A DNA stretch of 64,000 nucleotides, from positions 1 through 64,000 of the forward strand of contig CANLOV010000008.1 in the NCBI GenBank assembly GCA_947492955.1, given 5' to 3'. Below are positions 28,866 to 38,584 of this stretch, in pieces. The notes beneath the pieces were generated by a model. The model saw only the letters and a list, made by a program, of their open reading frames with translations. It was not told where the DNA came from and did not search any database. The stretch is from an uncultured Cellulophaga sp. GTDB taxonomy: Bacteria; Bacteroidota; Bacteroidia; Flavobacteriales; Flavobacteriaceae. Each line of letters begins with the position of its first letter. Position 1 is the stretch's first letter. The translations under genes and the position numbers were made by a program.

Positions 28866-28955
28866 ACCACGCTTTTTAGTAAAGCGTGGTCGGGCTTTCC
28901 GCTGTATCTTTTATTGCTGAAAAAGCAATAAAAGGATGCCGCATCAATCCCTAAC
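28866..28955. repeat. Palindromic intergenic element (REP-like) after thiC
   Basis: Two perfect hairpins: ACCACGCTTT/AAAGCGTGGT (28866-28890, loop TTAGT) and CTTTTATTGCT/AGCAATAAAAG (28908-28934, loop GAAAA). They are separated by CGGGCTTTCCGCTGTATC and followed by GATGCCGCATCAATCCC. I recognise this CGGGCTTTCCGCT ... GGATGCCGC ... CAATCCCTAAC pattern as a dispersed flavobacterial palindromic element with variable stem sequences. Its role is unknown; it may act as an mRNA stability element or attenuator between thiC and the next gene. Confidence 0.7.
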
Positions 28956-28972
28956 TCAAAATAACTTATGTT

Positions 28973-29560
28973 ATGCTAATTTTAATAGCTCCAGAAAATG
29001 ATATTCCGAATGAACTAGAACTACTACATCAGTTTTTTCAAGAAGGCTTGCAGTATTATCATTTAAGGAAGCCCACTAAAAATTATCACGAACATTGTGA
29101 TTATTTAAATCAAATAGACAAACAGTACCACAACCGAATTGTAGTGCATCATTTTCACGAATTAATAAATGAGTTCAACTTAAAAGGCATTCATTTTACG
29201 GAGCAAAAAAGAATAGACCACATTGATAATCCTGGTCAATACTTTTTAAACTTAGAAATGTATGGCAAAACAATTAGCAGTTCTTTTCACAAATCGGAAA
29301 ACTTAGCTAATTGTGATTTTGAATTCGATTATCATTTTTTGAGCCCCGTTTTTTCGTCCATATCAAAAGAAGGCTATAAAGGCAAAGGTTTTGATGTAAA
29401 TCATATTAATAAACGAATTATTGCTTTGGGAGGAATTACAACGCACAATATATCTAAGGCAATGAACTTAGGCTATAATGGAATCGCTGTTTTAGGTGGA
29501 ATTTGGAATAGTAAAGAACCTTTAGAGGAGTTTAAAAAGATGAAAGAGTATTTCAATTAA
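28973..29560 (+). CDS. ThiE/TenI-like thiamine phosphate synthase paralogue
   Basis: 195 residues, TIM-barrel of the ThiE/TenI family: GLQYYHLRKP at the first strands, FNLKGIHFTEQ, the YHFLSPVFSS strand and IALGGITTHNISKAMNLGYNGIAVLGGIW at the end. The canonical pyrophosphate-binding motifs of ThiE (GKND, GPxxxTxTK) are not conserved, so it resembles TenI (thiazole tautomerase) more than a true synthase. A second, canonical ThiE is encoded at 31187 in the same operon. Confidence 0.78.
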   Translation: MLILIAPENDIPNELELLHQFFQEGLQYYHLRKPTKNYHEHCDYLNQIDKQYHNRIVVHHFHELINEFNLKGIHFTEQKRIDHIDNPGQYFLNLEMYGKTISSSFHKSENLANCDFEFDYHFLSPVFSSISKEGYKGKGFDVNHINKRIIALGGITTHNISKAMNLGYNGIAVLGGIWNSKEPLEEFKKMKEYFN

Positions 29561-29997
29561 CAATTAGGAATTAACAATGTGTAATTGACAAAGAACAATT
29601 AACTATGAGCAAAAATATTATTTTAGATAAGACTTATGACTTTGCAGTTGCAATAGTTAAGCTTTCTCAGAAATTAGTTTCAGAAAAGAAAGAATACGTT
29701 TTATCTAAACAAATACTACGCTCAGGAACTTCAATAGGAGCTAATACCGAAGAAGCTATTGGAGGAATTTCTAAAAAGGATTTTATTCATAAATTATCCA
29801 TTGCCTATAAAGAAGCTCGTGAAACCAAATATTGGTTGCGAATATTAAAAGATACAGGATACATCAACCAAGAAGAGTTTAAATGTTTGTTTGATAAAGT
29901 TGAAGAAATATTAAGAATATTATACAAAATCATCAATTCATCTAAAAACAATATCTAACATGCAAAAAGAGAATTGTTCATTACTAATTGATAATTG
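29561..29997 (+). mobile_element. Intervening-sequence-like element 1 (four-helix-bundle gene between inverted repeats)
   Basis: Outer arms CAATTAGGAATTA (29561-29573) and TAATTGATAATTG (29985-29997) are inverted repeats with 11 of 13 matches. Inner arms GAACAATT (29593-29600) and AATTGTTC (29972-29979) are perfect. Between them is only the four-helix-bundle gene. The left arm starts directly after the stop of the TenI-like gene and the right arm runs into thiD. The layout copies that of intervening sequences in 23S rRNA genes, which carry the same protein family between complementary ends. Mobility is inferred. Confidence 0.55.
29605..29958 (+). CDS. Four-helix-bundle protein of the 23S rRNA intervening-sequence family
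   Basis: 117 residues, all alpha. Hallmarks: YDFAVAIVKLSQKLVSEKKE, the conserved QILRSGTSIGANTEEAIGG turn and FIHKLSIAYKEARETKYWLRIL. Homologues lie inside intervening sequences of 23S rRNA genes in spirochaetes and others. The biochemical function is unknown; the fold is a small helical oligomer proposed to bind nucleic acid. Here it is inserted between the TenI-like gene and thiD, ending 1 nt before the thiD ATG, in a metabolic operon with which it has no obvious link. Confidence 0.85.
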   Translation: MSKNIILDKTYDFAVAIVKLSQKLVSEKKEYVLSKQILRSGTSIGANTEEAIGGISKKDFIHKLSIAYKEARETKYWLRILKDTGYINQEEFKCLFDKVEEILRILYKIINSSKNNI

Positions 29998-30730
29998 TAT
30001 ATTGACAATAGCTGGTCATGATCCATCAGGAGGGGCTGGACTTACTTCAGATGTAAAAACATTTGAAGCATATGTTTTGTATGGTTTATCGGTTTGCACA
30101 GCAATTACGGTACAGAACGATATTGATTTTAAAAAGTGTGTTTGGGTTGAACCTGATGTTATTATTTCTCAAATAGAAACATTGTTTGAACGTTTCACTC
30201 CTCCTGTTGTAAAAATTGGCATTGTAGAAAGTTGGTCTGTATTATTGCGTATTGTAAATAAATTGAAGGCTCTTAATTCAGAAATTAAAATAGTGCTAGA
30301 CCCAATTGTAAAAGCAAGTGCTGGCTTTGATTTTCATTCAGAAGAGAATCAAGATTTATTAGATGCTATTTGGAAACAGTGCTATATTATTACTCCTAAT
30401 TATGATGAAATAAAAAGTTTGTATCCAAAATTAAGTGCAGAAGAAACTATAGAACATATTTCTAATTTTACGAATATATACCTCAAAGGCGGACATAGAG
30501 CAGATAAAAAAGGTTGGGATGAGTTGTATTACAATAAAATTGTACAAACAAATATAGAACCTAAAGCAGCTACTGTTTTTCAAAAGCATGGTAGCGGTTG
30601 TGTATTGTCATCGGCATTAGCTAGTAATTTGGCTTTAGATATAGTTTTGGAAGATGCAGCTAAGAATGCTAAATACTATACAGAGGATTTTTTAAATAGT
30701 AATGAAAGCTTGTTGGGAGTTCACAATTAA
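29960..30730 (+). CDS. thiD: Hydroxymethylpyrimidine kinase / phosphomethylpyrimidine kinase ThiD
   Basis: 256 residues, ribokinase fold. Motifs: LTIAGHDPSGGAGLTSDVKTFEA, VVKIGIVES, VLDPIVKASAG, YIITPNYDEIKSL and the catalytic HGSGCVLSSALASNLA. Phosphorylates HMP and HMP-P. The first 13 or so residues (MQKENCSLLIDNC) precede the family's usual N-terminus and are encoded by the right arm of the intervening-sequence-like element. This suggests that insertion replaced the original start region. Confidence 0.93.
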   Translation: MQKENCSLLIDNCILTIAGHDPSGGAGLTSDVKTFEAYVLYGLSVCTAITVQNDIDFKKCVWVEPDVIISQIETLFERFTPPVVKIGIVESWSVLLRIVNKLKALNSEIKIVLDPIVKASAGFDFHSEENQDLLDAIWKQCYIITPNYDEIKSLYPKLSAEETIEHISNFTNIYLKGGHRADKKGWDELYYNKIVQTNIEPKAATVFQKHGSGCVLSSALASNLALDIVLEDAAKNAKYYTEDFLNSNESLLGVHN

Positions 30731-31175
30731 TAGGAGTTAAGGATTTTAGTATTTAAGAATATGGAGAAGACAAAAAGTTTTGAAGATTTAATCGTTTGGC
30801 AAAAGGGTCATCAATTTGTTTTAGAAGTTTATAAAATCACTAAGAGTTTTCCCAAAGAAGAAATTTATGGTTTAACCTCTCAATTCAGGCGTGCAGCAGT
30901 TTCAATCACCGCAAATATAGCCGAAGGATATAAAAGACTAAGTAACAAAGAAAAGTTAAGGTTCTATAATATTGCACAAGCATCTTTAGAAGAATGTAAA
31001 TATTTTTTGATTTTATCTCGTGATTTAGGCTATACAAACCAGTTTAAAGAATTAAATAATTTACTTAATGAAGTGAGCAAAATGTTAAACTCTTATTGTA
31101 GAAGTATCGCTAATAAAAATAATTATTCTTAATCTTTTGCTCCTAAACTCCTGTAATTTTAAACTCCTAAAATTC
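30731..31175 (+). mobile_element. Intervening-sequence-like element 2 (four-helix-bundle gene between inverted repeats)
   Basis: Outer arms TAGGAGTT (30731-30738) and AACTCCTA (31162-31169) are perfect inverted repeats, as are inner arms TTAAGAAT (30753-30760) and ATTCTTAA (31125-31132). The right flank also holds another AAACTCCT copy (31145-31152). The left arm begins at the first base after the thiD stop. The arm sequence differs from element 1, so these are two independent insertions instead of a tandem duplication. Confidence 0.55.
30761..31132 (+). CDS. Four-helix-bundle protein of the 23S rRNA intervening-sequence family
   Basis: 123 residues: SFEDLIVWQKGHQFVLEVYK at the N-terminus, the signature LTSQFRRAAVSITANIAEGYKR and a helix with IAQASLEECKYFLILSRDLGY. 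This is the other main subgroup of the family (FxxLxVWQxA type), clearly different in sequence from the copy at 29605. Its codons overlap the inner inverted-repeat arm at the stop (31125-31132). Sits between thiD and thiE. Confidence 0.88.
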   Translation: MEKTKSFEDLIVWQKGHQFVLEVYKITKSFPKEEIYGLTSQFRRAAVSITANIAEGYKRLSNKEKLRFYNIAQASLEECKYFLILSRDLGYTNQFKELNNLLNEVSKMLNSYCRSIANKNNYS

Positions 31176-31186
31176 TAAAAAAAACA

Positions 31187-31834
31187 ATGGTCATCAGTAA
31201 ACTACATTATATATCGCAAGGAGAGAGTCCTCAGCAGCATTTAGATAACATTCAAAAAGCGTGTACATCGGGGGCAGAGTTAGTGCAGTTGCGTTTAAAA
31301 GGCTTGTCGGAAAAGAAAATTTTAAAAACAGCATTAAAGGCAAGAGAAATAACGGGACATTTTCAAACGCGACTTATTATCAACGATTATTATAAAATAG
31401 CGAAGGAAGTAAAAGCAGATGGCGTTCATTTAGGAAAAAATGATACCTGCCCTTTAGAAGCTCGTAAAGCACTTGCATCATGGCAAATTATTGGAGGTAC
31501 AGCAAATACTTTAGGTGATTGTGAGGCATTAATAAAGAAAGAAGTAGATTATATAGGTTTGGGACCTTATAGGTTTACAGAAACAAAGAAAAATTTGAGT
31601 CCAGTTTTAGGTCTTAATGGGTATTTAACTATTATAGAAGAGTTAAAAACAAAAACGCCAATTATTGCTATTGGTGGTATTAAAATAGAGGACGTTAAAG
31701 AAATTTTAGAAACAGGAGTTTCTGGAATAGCTATTTCTGGTGAAATTACAAGAGATTTTAATAAAATTAATGAATTTCATAAGTTATTAAACGCTGGAAG
31801 TTCGTTAGAGCAACGTTACAGTTTTAAAAAATAA
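31187..31834 (+). CDS. thiE: Thiamine phosphate synthase ThiE
   Basis: 215 residues with canonical ThiE motifs: ELVQLRLKG, RLIINDYYKIAKEVKADGVHLGKNDTCP (pyrophosphate and Mg2+ site), IIGGTANTLGD, YIGLGPYRFTETKKNLSPVLG and IIAIGGIKIEDVKEIL. Couples HMP-PP with thiazole phosphate to give thiamine phosphate. Fifth thi gene, downstream of the second inserted element. Confidence 0.93.
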   Translation: MVISKLHYISQGESPQQHLDNIQKACTSGAELVQLRLKGLSEKKILKTALKAREITGHFQTRLIINDYYKIAKEVKADGVHLGKNDTCPLEARKALASWQIIGGTANTLGDCEALIKKEVDYIGLGPYRFTETKKNLSPVLGLNGYLTIIEELKTKTPIIAIGGIKIEDVKEILETGVSGIAISGEITRDFNKINEFHKLLNAGSSLEQRYSFKK

Positions 31835-31926
31835 ATAAAAAACAGAAGTTGAGAATAAAGATTTTAGAGGTTTATATAATAAAACGATACTTCTTTAGCT
31901 ACTTAACTAGTTTAATTTGATAAAAG

Positions 31927-32697
31927 ATGAATGATATATTAAAAATAGCAAATAAAGAATTTACTTCTAGATTGTTTACTGGTACAGGTAAATTTAGCTC
32001 TTCAAAATTAATGGAAGAAGCTTTATTAGCATCTGAAAGTGAATTGGTAACAGTGGCGCTGAAAAGAGTTGAGCTTACTAATGAGAATGATGATATTTTA
32101 TCAAAACTAAATCATTCTAGAATAAATTTATTACCAAATACATCGGGAGTAAGAACAGCAAAAGAAGCTGTTTTTGCGGCTCAATTATCTAGAGAAGCAC
32201 TAGAAACCAATTGGGTAAAATTAGAAATACACCCTGATCCAAAATATTTATTACCAGACCCTATAGAAACGTTAAAAGCAGCAGAAGAATTAGTGAAATT
32301 AGGTTTTGTAGTAATGCCTTATATACATGCAGATCCAGTTTTATGTAAGCGTTTAGAAGAAGTAGGGGCGCAGTGTGTAATGCCATTAGGAGCACCTATA
32401 GGCAGTAATAAAGGTTTAAAAACAAAAGAATTTTTAGAAATTATTATAGATCAGACTAATGTGCCTGTAATTGTAGATGCAGGTATAGGAAGTCCGTCAC
32501 ACGCAGCATATGCCATGGAATTAGGTGCAGATGCCGTTTTAGTAAATACAGCGATAGCAGTATCGCAACAACCAGTACAAATGGCAGAGGCATTTAAAAT
32601 GGCAGTAGCATCGGGAAGAATGGCGTATAATGCAAAGTTAGCACCTGTAAAACAGCATGCAGAAGCGAGTAGTCCGTTAACATCGTTTCTTAATTAG
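31927..32697 (+). CDS. thiG: Thiazole synthase ThiG
   Basis: 256 residues, TIM barrel. Motifs: [24 protein letters not shown] with the Schiff-base lysine, [32 protein letters not shown] and [30 protein letters not shown]. Forms the thiazole ring from deoxyxylulose phosphate, dehydroglycine and ThiS thiocarboxylate. Confidence 0.96.
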   Translation: MNDILKIANKEFTSRLFTGTGKFSSSKLMEEALLASESELVTVALKRVELTNENDDILSKLNHSRINLLPNTSGVRTAKEAVFAAQLSREALETNWVKLEIHPDPKYLLPDPIETLKAAEELVKLGFVVMPYIHADPVLCKRLEEVGAQCVMPLGAPIGSNKGLKTKEFLEIIIDQTNVPVIVDAGIGSPSHAAYAMELGADAVLVNTAIAVSQQPVQMAEAFKMAVASGRMAYNAKLAPVKQHAEASSPLTSFLN

Positions 32698-32803
32698 AAA
32701 TTTGGGAGCAAAAAAGTTATAGCTTTTAAAAAAAGCAGAATTTAAGTAGTCATTTTAATCTTTCTTAAATTCTTAATTACAGTGCACCTTAACTCATTTA
32801 AAT

Positions 32804-33919
32804 ATGAACAACACATTTCAAGACATATTTGATACCTACAACTGGGACGATACTTTAATTAGTATCAACGCAAAAACAGCTAAGGATGTTGAATATGCTT
32901 TGCATAAAGATAAAAGAGACTTAGAAGATTTTAAAGCTTTAATTTCTCCTGCTGCTAAGCCTTACTTGGAACAGATGGCACAATTAAGTAGTAGCATTAC
33001 TAAGAAACGTTTTGGAAATACCATACAAATGTATTCTCCTATGTATTTAAGTAATGAGTGTCAAAATATATGTACATACTGTGGTTTTAGTATGACAAAT
33101 AAAATACCTAGGCGTACACTTACAGATGAGGAAATATTAAAGGAAATAAAATATATAAAATCTAAGGGTTACGACCATATTCTTTTAGTAACCGGAGAGG
33201 CTAATAAAACAGTAGGAGTAGATTATATTGCTAACGCAATTAAATTAATTCGTTCTCATTTCTCCAATATAACTATAGAGGTACAACCTTTAAATCAGGA
33301 TGAATATGAAACATTAATTACAGATGGTTTGTATGCTGTTTTAGTGTATCAAGAAACATATCATAGAGAAGAATATAAAAAACACCATCCCAAAGGTAAG
33401 AAGTCTAATTTTGATTATAGATTAGATACACCAGATAGGTTAGGGAAAGCAGGAGTACATAAAATAGGTTTAGGAGCATTATTTGGATTAGAAGATTGGA
33501 GAGCAGATAGTTTTTTTACAGCCCTACATTTAAAATATTTACAAAAGACCTATTGGAAAACAAAATATTCTATTTCGTTTCCAAGGTTAAGACCACATTC
33601 TGGAGGTTTAGAGCCTAAAGTAGAAATGACAGATCCAGATTTGGTACAGACGATATGTGCTTTTAGATTATTAGATGAAGATGTTGAGCTTTCTATGAGT
33701 ACACGAGAGAGTGAAATTTTTAGAAATAATATTGTTAATTTAGGAATTACATCTATAAGTGCAGAATCTAAAACCAACCCGGGAGGTTATGTGGTAGAAA
33801 AACAATCTTTAGAGCAGTTTGAAATATCTGATGAAAGACCTACAGAAGAGATAGCAGAAATGTTAAAATCTAATGGTTTAGAAGTAGTTTGGAAAGATTG
33901 GGAAAACAATTGGGAATAG
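32804..33919 (+). CDS. thiH: 2-iminoacetate synthase ThiH
   Basis: 371 residues. Radical-SAM enzyme that cleaves tyrosine to dehydroglycine for thiazole synthesis. The cluster motif CQNICTYC (Cys near 86, 90 and 93) follows MYSPMYLSNE. Further family segments are QPLNQDEYETLITDGL, YQETYHREEYKKHHPKG and SFPRLRPHSGG. Its presence fits an anaerobe-compatible pathway in place of glycine oxidase ThiO. Last gene of the operon; a strong terminator follows. Confidence 0.95.
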   Translation: MNNTFQDIFDTYNWDDTLISINAKTAKDVEYALHKDKRDLEDFKALISPAAKPYLEQMAQLSSSITKKRFGNTIQMYSPMYLSNECQNICTYCGFSMTNKIPRRTLTDEEILKEIKYIKSKGYDHILLVTGEANKTVGVDYIANAIKLIRSHFSNITIEVQPLNQDEYETLITDGLYAVLVYQETYHREEYKKHHPKGKKSNFDYRLDTPDRLGKAGVHKIGLGALFGLEDWRADSFFTALHLKYLQKTYWKTKYSISFPRLRPHSGGLEPKVEMTDPDLVQTICAFRLLDEDVELSMSTRESEIFRNNIVNLGITSISAESKTNPGGYVVEKQSLEQFEISDERPTEEIAEMLKSNGLEVVWKDWENNWE

Positions 33920-33945
33920 TTATAATTGATATATAAAAATTAAAT

Positions 33946-33983
33946 AAAACGGCTCAAAAAATAATTATTTTTTGAGCCGTTTT
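33946..33983. terminator. Bidirectional terminator between thiH and the GH2 gene
   Basis: A perfect 38-bp palindrome with core ACGGCTCAAAAAA and its complement, flanked by AAAA and TTTT, between the converging stop codons of thiH and the beta-galactosidase gene. Works equally in both directions. Confidence 0.9.
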
Positions 33984-33994
33984 GTTTTTTATTT

Positions 33995-37120
<3,126 letters not shown>

Positions 37121-37230
37121 TTATTATATCTATAATAACAAGTAGAGTAGTTTGGAAAATTTCAGCTGAAAGATAATTAATTTTTCTATTTTAAAATTTA
37201 TTTATCTGTGTAATTAATAATTATAGCTTA

Positions 37231-37902
37231 ATGATAGTAGAATATATAGAGGCTTTGCAAACAGAGTTAGAGCAAAATACAAATATTGAAATTGCGACAC
37301 AGCAAAAAGCATATACGCGTAATCAATTTAAGTTTTATGGTATAAAAACAGAAGTTCGTAGAGCAATACAGAAGCCATTTTTAGTAAAGAAGTATTTACC
37401 CCCAAAATCGGATTTAAAACCATTGGTAGAAACTTTATATGCCAAACCGCAACGAGAATTTCATCATTTTGCTCAGGAATTAGTATTTAAATACACAAAA
37501 CAATTTACAAAAAACGATATTGTATTACTAGAGTTTATGGTTACGCATAATTCTTGGTGGGATACTGTAGATTTTATAGCGGTTAAGTTAATGGGAGCAT
37601 ATTTTAAAAAGTTTCCAGAAGAAAGATTAGATAAAATAAAGCAATGGTTAAAATCAGGTAATATTTGGTTACAGCGTTCAGCTTTGTTGTTTCAATTAAA
37701 ATATAAAGAAGAAATAGATAAGGAGCTTTTAAGTACAATAATTAATTCACTTTTAGGCTCAGACGAATTTTTTATAAATAAAGCCATAGGTTGGATGTTA
37801 AGAGAATATACGAGAACAAACTCTGAGTGGGTAATTGCTTTTGTAGATAAAACTCAGTTAGATTCTTTAAGTAGGAGAGAGGCATTACGATTAATTAAAT
37901 AA
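37231..37902 (+). CDS. DNA alkylation repair protein (AlkD-like)
   Basis: 223 residues, HEAT-repeat DNA glycosylase fold. Segments match the family: FKFYGIKTEVRRAIQKPFL, LYAKPQREFHHFAQELVFKY, MVTHNSWWDTVDFIAVKLMG with the Trp-Trp-Asp catalytic/DNA-binding region, SALLFQLKYK and INKAIGWMLREYTRTN. Removes alkylated bases by family. Monocistronic. Confidence 0.88.
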   Translation: MIVEYIEALQTELEQNTNIEIATQQKAYTRNQFKFYGIKTEVRRAIQKPFLVKKYLPPKSDLKPLVETLYAKPQREFHHFAQELVFKYTKQFTKNDIVLLEFMVTHNSWWDTVDFIAVKLMGAYFKKFPEERLDKIKQWLKSGNIWLQRSALLFQLKYKEEIDKELLSTIINSLLGSDEFFINKAIGWMLREYTRTNSEWVIAFVDKTQLDSLSRREALRLIK

Positions 37903-37993
37903 AGGAATTGTTTAAGATTAAAAAATTGTGAGGAAGATTTTAGTAAGAATAATAATAAAAAACCTCTAAAATATAATATCTTAAAGGGTTTTA

Positions 37994-38010
37994 TTAGTGA
38001 TCTCGACAGG
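37994..38010 (-). repeat. Copy of the tRNA-Arg 3' end (possible attachment-site remnant)
   Basis: TTAGTGATCTCGACAGG matches 41111-41127, the 3' acceptor/T-arm end of tRNA-Arg plus 4 flanking bases, in 16 of 17 positions. Homology then fades. A terminator-like AAACC ... GGTTT inverted repeat lies just to its left. Could be the displaced native 3' end left by integration at the tRNA, or the remnant of a second tRNA copy. Confidence 0.55.
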
Positions 38011-38239
38011 TTTATCAGATTGTAAACTCATTTTTATTTTGATAATATTGTAAATGAAAATTATTGATTTGGTTAATAAAATTGTTAGTAATTGTATGGT
38101 TTGTCCTGTATTTTATTAGTTACCTTGCAAGTAATTAGATTCATTAAAATGTGTCAGTCATTTCAATAGCAGCTTTAATAACGACTTTAGCCAATAAAGG
38201 TTTGGAAAGTGCTTTTTGAAAAAGTTGGAAAAAAATTCT

Positions 38240-38581
38240 GATGGATTAATAGATTGAATCAAATTTTTATTATTAGATATTAGCCTTAAACGAGATGGTT
38301 CCATTACAGAAGATTAAAGGAAACATTATTTAGTAAAGACGATAATACGCTTTATGTTACGGTATTAGATAAGTTAACACAAGATAAATTAACTGTAACA
38401 AAATTGGGAAGGATATACCTTAATATTTAAATAGAGAAACTCTGGTAGTTGTTAGCCTATTGGACACAAATAAAAAGTAATTTGGAGTAGAGACGAAAAA
38501 GGCTTGCATTTACCGTTTCCCAATAATACTAAAGGTAAGCATGTCTTTAGTTATAAACTAAAATTAAAAAACAAAGAATAA
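38240..38581 (+). pseudogene. Decayed GH29 alpha-L-fucosidase C-terminal remnant
   Basis: Pieces in shifting frames read as the C-terminal part of a GH29 enzyme: LDISLKRDGSITED (near 38275-38315, equivalent to the family NIPxxGDGTI motif), FSKDDNTLYVTVLD (near 38328-38370), and LLDTNKK then WSRDEKGLHLPFPNNTKG ending at a normal stop at 38581. A single missing base in the K-V-I-W region (AAAAAGTAATTTGG) separates the last two pieces, and internal stops confirm inactivation. It ends 3 nt before the intact GH29 gene. The 5' limit is uncertain. Confidence 0.7.
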
Positions 38582-38584
38582 TTT

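Noticed and set aside
29561-31175. The repetitive text-like flanks as a CRISPR array
   Set aside because: No regularly spaced repeats of constant length and no cas genes; the repeats are inverted arms around single genes.
38150-38240. Short minus-strand open stretch resembling a protein C-terminus (KALSKPLLAKVVIKAAIEMTD)
   Set aside because: Too short and without a recognisable family; could be chance within the decayed region.
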